A stretch of 43,853 nucleotides of DNA from Pseudomonadota bacterium (GTDB taxonomy: Bacteria; Pseudomonadota; Gammaproteobacteria; Xanthomonadales; Xanthomonadaceae). How positions within the stretch are numbered: the first letter of the stretch is position 1; each line of letters opens with the position of its first letter. The notes under the pieces are model-generated. The model did not search any database, was not told the DNA's origin, and saw only the letters and a list, made by a program, of their open reading frames with translations. The translations under genes were made by a program, and so were the position numbers. The stretch covers positions 1 through 43,853 of the forward strand of contig JAFEBY010000034.1 of the NCBI GenBank assembly GCA_018242465.1, read 5' to 3'. This document shows positions 8,287 to 15,908 of the stretch, piece by piece.

Positions 8287-9132
8287 GTGAACGAAGCACC
8301 CTTCCCGTTGCAGCCGGCCGAATTTTTCTATGAAGGCGGCCCCAATGCCGTCCTGCTGACGCATGGCCTCACCGGCACGCCCAATGAAATGCGCCTGCTG
8401 GCGCGTGGCCTCAACCGGCGCGGCTTCACCGTGTTCGGCGTGCAACTGGCCGGGCATTGCGGCGACATGGATGATTTGCTGGCGACGCGCTGGCAGGACT
8501 GGGCCGCGAGCGTACAGACCGCGGCGGAACACCTGCGCGGACATTGCGATCGTCTGTTCGTCGGCGGGTTGTCGATGGGTGCGCTGCTTGCGCTCAACCT
8601 CGCCGCCGACCGCCCCGACCTGGTCGATGGCGTCGGCGTCTATGGCGCGACTTTCCGTTACGACGGCTGGAGCGTGCCGCGCATCGCGCGATTGTCCGGG
8701 CTGTTGCCGTTGCTCAAGAAACTCAACATCGGTCGTGATCGCGTCTTCATGGAACAGCCGCCCTACGGCATCCGCGACGAACGCCTGCGCGCACAGATCA
8801 GTACCGCCATGCAGGGCAGCGACAGCTCTGTCGCGGGATTGCCCGGCAACCCCTGGCACTCGCTGGCGGAACTCCACCAGCTGGCGAAGCGCGTGCGCCG
8901 CCAGTTGTCGCAGGTCAGCGCGCCATGTCTGGTCGCGCATGCCAGCGATGACGACATCGCCAGCCTCGACAACGCCGAAGTCGTGTTGCGCAGCGTGTCC
9001 GGCCCAACCGAATTGCTCCTGCTCGACAACAGCTACCACATGATCACCATCGATCGCGAACATCGCCTGCTGATTGATCGCAGCGCCAGCTTCTTTGATC
9101 GCATCGCCGCCAATCCAGCGCACACCGCATGA
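8287..9132 (+). CDS. Alpha/beta hydrolase (carboxylesterase/lipase-like)
   Basis: A 281-residue alpha/beta hydrolase. The nucleophile elbow is GLSMG with S96; the oxyanion loop is LLTHGLTGTPNEM (about 24-36); the likely acid is in ASDDDIAS (221-223), and the base is H251 in NSYHMITID. The NSYHMxTxD end is shared with bacterial monoacylglycerol-lipase/carboxylesterases of the EstD/Est30 type, so it probably cleaves a fatty-acyl or aryl ester or an acyl thioester. No signal peptide is seen. The start is GTG. It is the first gene of a run that overlaps the SMR pair (ATGA at 9129), so it may release, trim or edit the product of the nearby ACP/ketoacyl-synthase operon; that role is inferred from context. 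Confidence 0.88.
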   Translation: MNEAPFPLQPAEFFYEGGPNAVLLTHGLTGTPNEMRLLARGLNRRGFTVFGVQLAGHCGDMDDLLATRWQDWAASVQTAAEHLRGHCDRLFVGGLSMGALLALNLAADRPDLVDGVGVYGATFRYDGWSVPRIARLSGLLPLLKKLNIGRDRVFMEQPPYGIRDERLRAQISTAMQGSDSSVAGLPGNPWHSLAELHQLAKRVRRQLSQVSAPCLVAHASDDDIASLDNAEVVLRSVSGPTELLLLDNSYHMITIDREHRLLIDRSASFFDRIAANPAHTA

Positions 9133-9473
9133 CGCCACTGGCCACCGCCCTCTGGCTCGCCAATGCCGCGCTCGATACCGGTGGACAACTCTGTTTCAAG
9201 ACCGCCGCCCATCACGGCGACAATGGCTGGCGCACGCTGGCCCGGCAACCGATGCTGTGGCTGGGCCTGCTGTGCTACTTCGGTGAATTCCTGGCGTGGA
9301 TCGCCTTCCTGTCGCAGGTTCCACTGTCGCTCGGCGTGCTGCTCGGTTCGGTCAACATCGTTGTCGTGATGGTCGCCGGGAGAATGTTCTTCCGGGAAAA
9401 ACTCACGCCATTGCGGGTGGGCGGCATCCTGCTGGTCTGCATCGGCGTGGCGCTGGTGGGGATCGGCGCGTGA
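9129..9473 (+). CDS. Small EamA/SMR-type membrane protein, first of a pair (ArnE-like)
   Basis: A 114-residue protein with four predicted transmembrane helices: about 5-20, 42-62, 67-85 and 95-113. It has the size and look of one half of a DMT/SMR transporter; the last two helices (LGVLLGSVNIVVVMVAG; GGILLVCIGVALVGIG) match the EamA half-repeat around the REKLTPLRVGG linker. It overlaps the esterase by ATGA and the second small protein by GTGA, which suggests co-translation and a heterodimer, as in the ArnE/ArnF flippase for undecaprenyl-phosphate-L-Ara4N. No arn genes are present, so a different lipid-linked or amphipathic substrate is likely. That assignment is inferred. Confidence 0.75.
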   Translation: MTPLATALWLANAALDTGGQLCFKTAAHHGDNGWRTLARQPMLWLGLLCYFGEFLAWIAFLSQVPLSLGVLLGSVNIVVVMVAGRMFFREKLTPLRVGGILLVCIGVALVGIGA

Positions 9474-9880
9474 GAAGGCTCTACGCAATCGGATTCCCCG
9501 TACTGATGGCCTTCGATACGCTGGCGCAGACCTGCTTCAAGATCGCCGGCAACCACGCCTTGCCGTTCGCGGTGGACTTCACGTGGATCGTGCGCGTGGC
9601 GGAACAGCCGTGGACCTGGGTCGCGCTGTGCGGCTATCTCGGCGCGTTCCTGACCTGGATGCGATTATTGCGCGATGCCCCGATCGGACCGGCGTTCGCG
9701 GCATCGCACCTGGAAGTGGTGAGCGTGCTGTTTGTATCCGCATGGTGGCTGCACGAACGCATCACGCCACTGCAGCTGCTGGGCGCGCTGGTGATCGTGC
9801 TTGGAATCGGACTGTTGGCCATATCGGAATCGTCGGAGTCGCACGGGGCTGCGGAGATGGCTGATGAGACGCCTGACTGA
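9470..9880 (+). CDS. Small EamA/SMR-type membrane protein, second of a pair (ArnF-like)
   Basis: A 136-residue, four-helix protein related to the preceding one. Shared features are the LAQTCFKIAGNHA opening (compare GGQLCFKTAAHHG in the first) and the HERITPLQLLGALVIVLGIGLL end. The GTG start at 9470 overlaps the upstream stop by GTGA. A longer reading frame from 9296 is rejected because it would run out of frame through the first gene. Two unequal small subunits made from overlapping genes argue for an antiparallel heterodimer. Its last 17 bases overlap the DegT aminotransferase gene. The cargo is unknown; a product of the adjoining biosynthetic genes is the simplest guess. Confidence 0.75.
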   Translation: MRRLYAIGFPVLMAFDTLAQTCFKIAGNHALPFAVDFTWIVRVAEQPWTWVALCGYLGAFLTWMRLLRDAPIGPAFAASHLEVVSVLFVSAWWLHERITPLQLLGALVIVLGIGLLAISESSESHGAAEMADETPD

Positions 9881-11060
9881 AATCCCGCCAACCGCCGGAC
9901 TGCCGCCACGACTGTCCGACCTGCTTGCATCGCGGCGCGATCTCGCCGGTGCACTGTCCGCACAACTCGGCGTCGACAACGCATTGGTCACCTGCTCCGG
10001 CACTGCTGCGCTGATGCTGGCCTTGCGCGTTGCGCAACAACGCCAACCCCGGCGCGACATCGTGGTGGTTCCGGCGTTTACCTGCCCGCTGGTCGCGATC
10101 GCCGTGCGTGCGCTGGGACTGCGCTTGCGCATCGCCGATCTCGCGCATGACAGGCTGGATATCGACCTGGACTCGTTGCGCGCGCAACTCGATGAGCGCG
10201 TGCTGGCCGCGGTGCCGACGCACCTGGGCGGACGCGTCACCGATGTCGCGGCGGTGAATCGCCTGGTTGCCGGTTCCGGCATCGTGGTGATCGAGGATGC
10301 CGCCCAATCGCTGGGCGCGACCATCGAGGGCCGCAGCATTGGCCTGGCCGGTGATGTCGGATTTTTCAGCCTCGCTGCCGGCAAGGGCCTGTCGACATAC
10401 GAAGGCGGTGTAACGATCGCACGCGATCCATCGTGGCTGGAGGCCATGGAGGCGCTGCAAAATGCACTCCCGAAACAAGCGGCGTTCGAGCGCCGCCGTT
10501 GCGTCGAACTGATCGGTTACACCCTGCTCTATCGCCCGTTGCCGCTGCGCTGGGCTTACGGATCTCCGCTGCGCCGCGCCCTGAAGCACAGCGATCCGGT
10601 AGGCGCGATCGGCGATCGCTTTCCGATGGAGGTGCCCCTGCATCGCATGGGCGCATGGCGGCAGGGCGTCGGCGCGAATGCCGCCCATCGCCTGCCGCAA
10701 TTCCTGGACGCACGTCGACGCTGCGCGTTGTCGCGGATCGACCGACTGCGTGCGATTCCCGGCGTTCATGTCTTTACGGATCGGAATGGAGAGCGTGGCA
10801 CTTGGCCAACATTGCTGGTCCGCATGGACAGTGCGCATCGACGCGATGCCGTGCTCGATCGCCTGTGGACCTCCGGCCTCGGCGCGAGCCGGATGTTCAT
10901 CCACGCCTTGCCCGATTACATCGAACTGCGTGACATCGTCCCGCGCCAACAGTGCCCGAATGCGTTGGACCTCGCTGCACGCACCCTCACGATCAGCAAC
11001 AGTCCGTGGTTGCGCGATGAAGATTTCGAGGCCATTTGCCAGGTGCTCGAGGCCAGTTAG
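9864..11060 (+). CDS. DegT/DnrJ/EryC1-family PLP aminotransferase
   Basis: A 398-residue, fold-type I PLP enzyme. The PLP lysine is K174 in SLAAGKGLSTYEGG; the cofactor-binding Asp lies in IEDAAQSLGA (144-152); the substrate/PLP loop is CSGTAAL near 44-50. Typical DegT members aminate keto-sugars on nucleotide carriers (ArnB, DesV). Here the substrate-facing segments diverge: VPAFTCPLVAIAV and LAAGKGLS replace the usual sequences, and there is a long Arg-rich insert at about 207-260. The start overlaps the SMR gene and the stop overlaps the stop of the convergent ureohydrolase gene by 4 bp. It could make an amino-sugar or aminate another carbonyl intermediate; the substrate is open. Confidence 0.85.
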   Translation: MRRLTEIPPTAGLPPRLSDLLASRRDLAGALSAQLGVDNALVTCSGTAALMLALRVAQQRQPRRDIVVVPAFTCPLVAIAVRALGLRLRIADLAHDRLDIDLDSLRAQLDERVLAAVPTHLGGRVTDVAAVNRLVAGSGIVVIEDAAQSLGATIEGRSIGLAGDVGFFSLAAGKGLSTYEGGVTIARDPSWLEAMEALQNALPKQAAFERRRCVELIGYTLLYRPLPLRWAYGSPLRRALKHSDPVGAIGDRFPMEVPLHRMGAWRQGVGANAAHRLPQFLDARRRCALSRIDRLRAIPGVHVFTDRNGERGTWPTLLVRMDSAHRRDAVLDRLWTSGLGASRMFIHALPDYIELRDIVPRQQCPNALDLAARTLTISNSPWLRDEDFEAICQVLEAS

Positions 11061-11911
11061 GGCAACGCCACGAGCAACCTGCGATTCACTTCCGCCTGCC
11101 CGCGCTGCCAGCCATCGATCTCGTCCTGGCACGGATCCGGTTGTTGGTCGATCCGACTCAGCAGTCGCTTGAACAAGCTGCGATAGCGATACATCGACAC
11201 CTCGCCGGTAATGTCGCTGGCGACGATCCGAGACCTCAAGGCCGAGATCACCGTCAACGCATCATCGAGCAGGAATCGTCCCTGGTCCCAGTTGGTGCGC
11301 ACGACTTCGGGTGCGAACACGTCCTTGTCGATCGAGAAATACACCGGCATCGGGTCGTTCGCCATCGCGGGAATGAATTCGGCGAGCAGCTGTTGCGGGG
11401 AATCGAAATTGCGCAGCGTCGTGATTCCGCGTTTTCCAGCCCACGACGTGTCGACACCGACGCACCAGTAATGCACCCGGCCACTGCGCAACGCGCCCAA
11501 CTGGTTTTCCCACGCATGCCTGCGGCCGGCATCGGCGGATGAAATGCCCAGCACGTGGACGTCAGCCACGCCGGGCAACGCCGCCGCGCGCCCAACCCAT
11601 GATCCGCAATGGAGACCGAACAGGAAACGCATATTGTCCGGATGGTTGTCCAGCACGACCACGCGCACTTGCCGGCGGCGTGCCTCGAATTCGATCAAGG
11701 GCAGGCTGAGGTGATGGAAGTCACCGCTGCCCATCAGCACCGTGCCGTGCGGTGCCATCAGCATCGGGGCGATCGCGGTGGCGAAGTGCTGCATATCGCG
11801 TCTGCGACAGGAAAAACGCAGGCGTTCCTGCCAGTGCTGCAATGGCAAGCGATCACTGAGACCGATATCGCCCACCGAGCCGTCGAGATCGAGGATCAGC
11901 GGGGCGCTCAT
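11057..11911 (-). CDS. Ureohydrolase (arginase/agmatinase-fold) family protein, divergent
   Basis: A 284-residue protein with all the dimanganese-site motifs of the arginase fold in altered form. GSGDFHH (61-67) stands where GGDHS is usual; VLDNHPD supplies D88, H90 and D92 (canonical DAHxD); and FSIDKDVFAPE supplies D195 and D197 (canonical SxDxDxxDP). So the metal ligands are kept while the surroundings differ, which points to a C-N hydrolase acting on something other than arginine or agmatine, for example a guanidino, formimino or acyl-amide group. It is the last gene of the six-gene minus operon and its start overlaps the stop of the FemAB-like gene by ATGA. Activity is inferred from the ligands only. 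Confidence 0.75.
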   Translation of the reverse strand: MSAPLILDLDGSVGDIGLSDRLPLQHWQERLRFSCRRRDMQHFATAIAPMLMAPHGTVLMGSGDFHHLSLPLIEFEARRRQVRVVVLDNHPDNMRFLFGLHCGSWVGRAAALPGVADVHVLGISSADAGRRHAWENQLGALRSGRVHYWCVGVDTSWAGKRGITTLRNFDSPQQLLAEFIPAMANDPMPVYFSIDKDVFAPEVVRTNWDQGRFLLDDALTVISALRSRIVASDITGEVSMYRYRSLFKRLLSRIDQQPDPCQDEIDGWQRGQAEVNRRLLVALP

Positions 11912-12978
11912 GCCGGCGTGCCTTCGAACAGGCCACGCATCCGCCCGAGCAACCAGCGCAGGACGGGATTCCGCGGACGCACCGCGTGCCAGGTCAGCGT
12001 GAAGCGCGCACCGAGCTGGCGTTTGGCCTCGGCGTCGGTCCAGCCGGCGACATACCGCTTCACACCCAGCATGCGCGCGTACTCCAGGTTGTGCATCCAG
12101 CTGAGCGCATAGAGGTTGTTCTCGCGAGCCTGCGGGTAGGCGAAGCCGACATACTTGTCGACCAGCATGTCATGCCGGAGATAACACAGATTCCAGCCGA
12201 TCATGCGGCCATCGCGGCGATAGACGAACACGACGCCATCGCCATCGGGCTGGCGCAGCAGCCGCGCGAGGAAGTCGCGCGTCAGCTCGTCGAAATGCAC
12301 ATCGCTCTGAGCATGCACGTTGGCGAACAACTGATGGAAGGCATCGATCGTCGCTTCTTCGGAGAAGCAGGGATCGCCACAGGCGACCTGCTCGATGTCC
12401 ACATTCTTGCGCGCGCGCAGCTTGCGACGGATGTCCTTGCGCCGTGACGACGACAGCCGTGACAGGTAGTCGTCCTCGCTGGCGTGGTCGAGCGGCACCC
12501 ACGCCAGCGGCATGCCTTCCAACAGGGCGAAGCCACGCGCTTCCAGTTCGGTGATCAACCGCTCGCAGGTGCGATTCTCGTCATCGTTCAGCAATGGTGA
12601 GTTGCGCGCCAGATCCTTGACGATCAGCAATCGCGCTTTGCGGTCGACACCGTCCACGATGGCGTCGGCAAATTTCGCCGCCGCGACACCCTTCGGCAAC
12701 AAGGCGTATTCGCTGGACGTGCAGCCGACGAATTGCGTATTCCAGCACAACCATTGTGACCAATGGCGATAGCCCGGCCATCGTTGCAACGTGCGCCGCA
12801 CCGGGGGGTCGAGCGTGGTGAGGATGTCGAATTTGGCGCGGAAACGCGGTGCGCCAGCAATCGTGTCTGCGACGAAATCGCGGGGTGGATGTTCCAGCCA
12901 CGCGCGGATCACGGCTTCGGGTTCGAGCTGGGCGATCCAGCGCGCTTCCGGTTCGGCCGCGCGGACCGCCATGTTCAC
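11908..12978 (-). CDS. FemAB-like GNAT acyltransferase (peptidoglycan/lipid aminoacyltransferase-type)
   Basis: A 356-residue protein of the Acetyltransf_6/FemAB-like group. The C-terminal GNAT half has the run VFVYRRDGRMIGWNLCYLRHDMLVDKYVG followed by LYALSWMHNLEYARMLGVKRY, which is the typical beta4-alpha3 order in these proteins. An Arg/Lys-rich stretch (SSRRKDIRRKLRARKN) in the middle is also characteristic of this group. Members attach amino-acyl or acyl groups to peptidoglycan precursors, lipids or sphingosine-like amines. Here the partner could be the operon's own acyl carrier protein, from which an acyl group would be moved to an amine; that is inference. Both ends overlap the neighbours by 4 bp. 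Confidence 0.75.
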   Translation of the reverse strand: MNMAVRAAEPEARWIAQLEPEAVIRAWLEHPPRDFVADTIAGAPRFRAKFDILTTLDPPVRRTLQRWPGYRHWSQWLCWNTQFVGCTSSEYALLPKGVAAAKFADAIVDGVDRKARLLIVKDLARNSPLLNDDENRTCERLITELEARGFALLEGMPLAWVPLDHASEDDYLSRLSSSRRKDIRRKLRARKNVDIEQVACGDPCFSEEATIDAFHQLFANVHAQSDVHFDELTRDFLARLLRQPDGDGVVFVYRRDGRMIGWNLCYLRHDMLVDKYVGFAYPQARENNLYALSWMHNLEYARMLGVKRYVAGWTDAEAKRQLGARFTLTWHAVRPRNPVLRWLLGRMRGLFEGTPA

Positions 12979-14189
12979 GCCTGGCGTACCGCCAGCACCG
13001 CGTTCAGGCCGCCAAAGGCGAACGAATTGCTGAGCGCCGCGCGAATCCTCGCCGGGCGCCCGACGTTCGGCACGATGTCGAGATCACAAGCAGGATCAGC
13101 TTGTTCGTAATTCGCAGTCGGCGGCACGAACTGCGCGTCCAGTGCCGACACCATCGCGACAAGCTCCAGTGCACCGGCCGCGCCCAGTGCGTGGCCATGC
13201 ATCGATTTGGTTGACGTGACGGGGATGCCTTGCGCATGCGTGCCCAGTGCGATGCGAATCGCCCTGGACTCGGTGGCATCGTTGGCCATGGTGCCGGTGC
13301 CGTGTGCATTTATGTAGCCGATATCCGCGGCTTCCAACTCGGCATCCTGCAGTGCACGCGTGATTGACAATGCCGCGCCCTCCGCCGATGGCGCGACGAT
13401 GTCGCCGGCATCCGCGCTCATCCCGGCCCCGGCGAGTTCGACGAGGATCGTCGCGCCACGCGACTTGGCATGCTCCATTTCTTCCAGCACGAAGACCGCA
13501 GCGCCTTCGCCCAGCACCAAGCCGCGGCGATTGGCACTGAACGGACGGCAGGTATCGTCGGCAACCACGCGCATCGCATCCCAAGCCTTCAACAAGCCGA
13601 AGGTGAGGCAGGCCTCGGTGCCGCCAGTCAACATCACATCGGCTGCACCGGAACGAATCGTTGCCAGCGCCTGCGCCACCGCGTGGTTGGCCGATGCACA
13701 GGCGCTCGAGACCGAGAACACCGGGCCGCGCAGGCCATGCACCATGCTGACATGACTTGCGGGGGCGTTGGCCATGGTGCGAACGATGGTGAGAGGATGC
13801 ATGCGCTCGGCACCCTCGCCATACAGGCGCTTGCTCTGTTCGTCATGCGAAGTGACGCCGCCGATGCCGGTGCCGATAATGGTGCCGATGCGTTCGCCTT
13901 CGCCGCGCATGTCGAGCCCGCACTGCCGCACCGCTTCATTCGATGCTGCCACCACGAATTGCGAGCAGCGATCGAGCAACGGCAGCATCGACTCGTCCAT
14001 CATCGCCGCAAGATCGATGCCTTCCGGCAATTGCGCGGCGACCTTCATCCGCACCCGCGCGGATTCGGGATGACGCAGGGGGGCAATCGCCGAACGCCCT
14101 TCGCGCAAGCCCTGCCACAGCGGCCCGACACCCACGCCGAATGGACTCACCGCACCCATTCCGGTGATGACGACCCGCCGCTTGCTCAT
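12975..14189 (-). CDS. Beta-ketoacyl-ACP synthase, FabF/KAS II type
   Basis: A 404-residue condensing enzyme with the full catalytic triad: C164 in SVSSACASANHA, H296 in NAHGTGTMANDATES, and H333 in STKSMHGHALGAAGA, with the conserved Lys328 before it. It should join an acyl group to malonyl-ACP by decarboxylative Claisen condensation. It sits 4 bp after a dedicated ACP gene and within an aminotransferase/acyltransferase operon, not in a fab cluster, so it is probably a specialised synthase and not the housekeeping FabF. The tail of the active-site loop (CRPFSANRRGLVLGEGA) matches KAS II and not chain-length-factor proteins. The acyl primer and number of rounds are unknown. Confidence 0.9.
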   Translation of the reverse strand: MSKRRVVITGMGAVSPFGVGVGPLWQGLREGRSAIAPLRHPESARVRMKVAAQLPEGIDLAAMMDESMLPLLDRCSQFVVAASNEAVRQCGLDMRGEGERIGTIIGTGIGGVTSHDEQSKRLYGEGAERMHPLTIVRTMANAPASHVSMVHGLRGPVFSVSSACASANHAVAQALATIRSGAADVMLTGGTEACLTFGLLKAWDAMRVVADDTCRPFSANRRGLVLGEGAAVFVLEEMEHAKSRGATILVELAGAGMSADAGDIVAPSAEGAALSITRALQDAELEAADIGYINAHGTGTMANDATESRAIRIALGTHAQGIPVTSTKSMHGHALGAAGALELVAMVSALDAQFVPPTANYEQADPACDLDIVPNVGRPARIRAALSNSFAFGGLNAVLAVRQA

Positions 14190-14193
14190 CGAA

Positions 14194-14463
14194 TCAGCCC
14201 TGCGCCTTTGCCGCCAATGTGCCCTTCACCACGTCCACCAACTGTTGCACGGTGTCGCTTCCGAAGTTGGGCCCCTGGTCGGGGAACGTGATGCCGTAGT
14301 GTTCCTCGATGTCGAACAGCAATTCGATCGCGTCCAGCGAGCTGACACCGATGTCCTTCAGCGTCGACTCGGGATGGATGATCGCAAGATCGATCTTGGC
14401 CTTGGCCGCGATCAGGGATGCGATCTCGTCGAAGATGGCTTTCTCGTCCGGTGTGTCGTTCAT
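14194..14463 (-). CDS. Acyl carrier protein (phosphopantetheine-binding)
   Basis: An acidic 89-residue carrier protein. The phosphopantetheine site is in DIGVSSLDAIELLFDIEEHYG, with the modified serine most likely S42; the usual Asp of the DSL motif is Ser here (SSL). The helix-2 acidic surface is retained, so docking to ketoacyl synthases is expected. It starts 23 bp after the class III aminotransferase and ends 4 bp before the ketoacyl synthase. The position suggests that one or both enzymes act on carrier-bound intermediates. It is distinct from the housekeeping AcpP, whose neighbours (fabD, fabG, fabF) are absent. Confidence 0.92.
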   Translation of the reverse strand: MNDTPDEKAIFDEIASLIAAKAKIDLAIIHPESTLKDIGVSSLDAIELLFDIEEHYGITFPDQGPNFGSDTVQQLVDVVKGTLAAKAQG

Positions 14464-14486
14464 GTCTTTCTCCCCAGTGTGGCGGC

Positions 14487-15908
14487 TCAGGCGCCGGCCT
14501 TGGCCTTGGTCAGTAACTGGTCGAGCAGCGCGATCGCCAGATCGATCTCCTCGTGCGTGATGTCGAGCGACGGCGCCAGCGTGATCACGTTCTTGTACCA
14601 GCCACCGACGTCGAGCACGAGGCCGATCGGCTTGCCGTTGTGGCGCAGGTCGCCGGCCAGTCCGATGTCGACCATGCGATCGAGCAGCGCGCGATTCGGC
14701 GTGAAACCGTCGGCTTCGCAGATTTCCGCGCGCAATGCCAGGCCCAGCCCGTCGACGTCGCCGATTTCGGGATGGCGCTTCTGCAGGTCGCGCAGTCCAT
14801 CGAGGAAGTGCGCGCCCTTCACCGGCACCGTACGCTCATAGTCCATGTCCTTGCCCAGGCGCATCACTTCCAGTCCAAGCGCGGTGCCCAACGGATTGGA
14901 ATTGAACGTCGAGTGGGTCGAGCCCGCGGGGAAGACCGTCGGGTTGATCAGTTCCTCGCGCGCCCACAGGCCCGACAGCGGATTGAGGCCATTGGTCAGC
15001 GCCTTGCCGAACACCAGCACGTCGGGCTCGACACCGAAGTGTTCGATCGACCACAGCTTGCCGGTGCGCCAGAAGCCCATCTGGATTTCATCGACGACGA
15101 GCAGGATGCCGTACTTGTCGAGCACCTTCTTCAGGTCGCGGAAGAAGTGGCGTGGCGGAATCACGTAGCCACCGGTGCCCTGGATCGGCTCGACGTAGAA
15201 AGCGGCGTACTCGGCCTGGTTGACCTTGGGATCCCATACGCCGTTGTATTCGGTCTCGAACAAGCGCGCGAAGCGCTGCACGCAGGCATCGGAATATTCG
15301 TCCGCGGTCATGCCCTTGGGGCGACGGAACGGATACGGGAACGGAATGAACATCGCGCGTTCGCCAAAATGACCGAAGCGACGGCGATAGCGATAGCTCG
15401 AGGTGATCGACGACGCGCCCAGCGTGCGCCCGTGGTAGCCGCCCTCGAAGGCGAACATCAGGCTCTTGCCGTTGCAGGCGTTGCGTACGATCTTCAGCGA
15501 ATCCTCGATCGCCTGGGCGCCGCCGACGTTGAAGTGCACGCGCCCCTTGCGACCGAACTTGGCCTGCGCATCGAGCGCGATGGTCTTGGCGAGTTCGATG
15601 CGGGTCGGATGCAAGTACTGGCTGGCGACCTGCGGCAAGGTGTCGATCTGGCGCTTCAGCGCGTCGTTGAGGCGCGGGTTGGCGTAACCGAAGTTGCAGG
15701 CGGAATACCACATCTGCAGGTCGAGATAGGGAATGCCCGCGCCGTCGTACATGTAGCTGCCATCACAGCCGTGGAAGATCTTCGGCGGATCGACGTAATG
15801 GACGGTATCGCCATGCGAGCTGTAAAGCTCTTCGTCGGCGAGAAGTTGGGCATCGTCGTAACCGTCGCCGGGACGGGTGGACTGGATCGCGGCGAGGTTA
15901 GCCGACAT
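14487..15908 (-). CDS. Class III (omega) PLP aminotransferase
   Basis: A 473-residue aminotransferase of fold type I, subgroup II. The PLP lysine is K302 in VLVFGKALTNG; D273/E274 in LLVVDEIQMGFWRTGK bind the cofactor ring; the glycine-rich FNVGGAQAIEDSLK segment holds the phosphate. It is related to 4-aminobutyrate and lysine 6-aminotransferases, but the N-terminal ~45 residues and the AMFIPFPYPFRRPKG insert are unlike the standard enzymes. Next to an ACP and a ketoacyl synthase, it could aminate a carbonyl on a carrier-bound chain, as stand-alone AMT enzymes do, or make a small amino building block. The start at 15908 gives MSANLAA and overlaps the upstream HAD gene by 11 bp; the longer frame to 16022 is antisense-like and rejected. 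Confidence 0.88.
   Translation of the reverse strand: MSANLAAIQSTRPGDGYDDAQLLADEELYSSHGDTVHYVDPPKIFHGCDGSYMYDGAGIPYLDLQMWYSACNFGYANPRLNDALKRQIDTLPQVASQYLHPTRIELAKTIALDAQAKFGRKGRVHFNVGGAQAIEDSLKIVRNACNGKSLMFAFEGGYHGRTLGASSITSSYRYRRRFGHFGERAMFIPFPYPFRRPKGMTADEYSDACVQRFARLFETEYNGVWDPKVNQAEYAAFYVEPIQGTGGYVIPPRHFFRDLKKVLDKYGILLVVDEIQMGFWRTGKLWSIEHFGVEPDVLVFGKALTNGLNPLSGLWAREELINPTVFPAGSTHSTFNSNPLGTALGLEVMRLGKDMDYERTVPVKGAHFLDGLRDLQKRHPEIGDVDGLGLALRAEICEADGFTPNRALLDRMVDIGLAGDLRHNGKPIGLVLDVGGWYKNVITLAPSLDITHEEIDLAIALLDQLLTKAKAGA

Noticed and set aside
9762-11132. 456-codon minus-strand frame over the DegT gene
   Set aside because: The plus strand has all PLP motifs and overlaps its neighbours in an operon; the minus frame is shadow.
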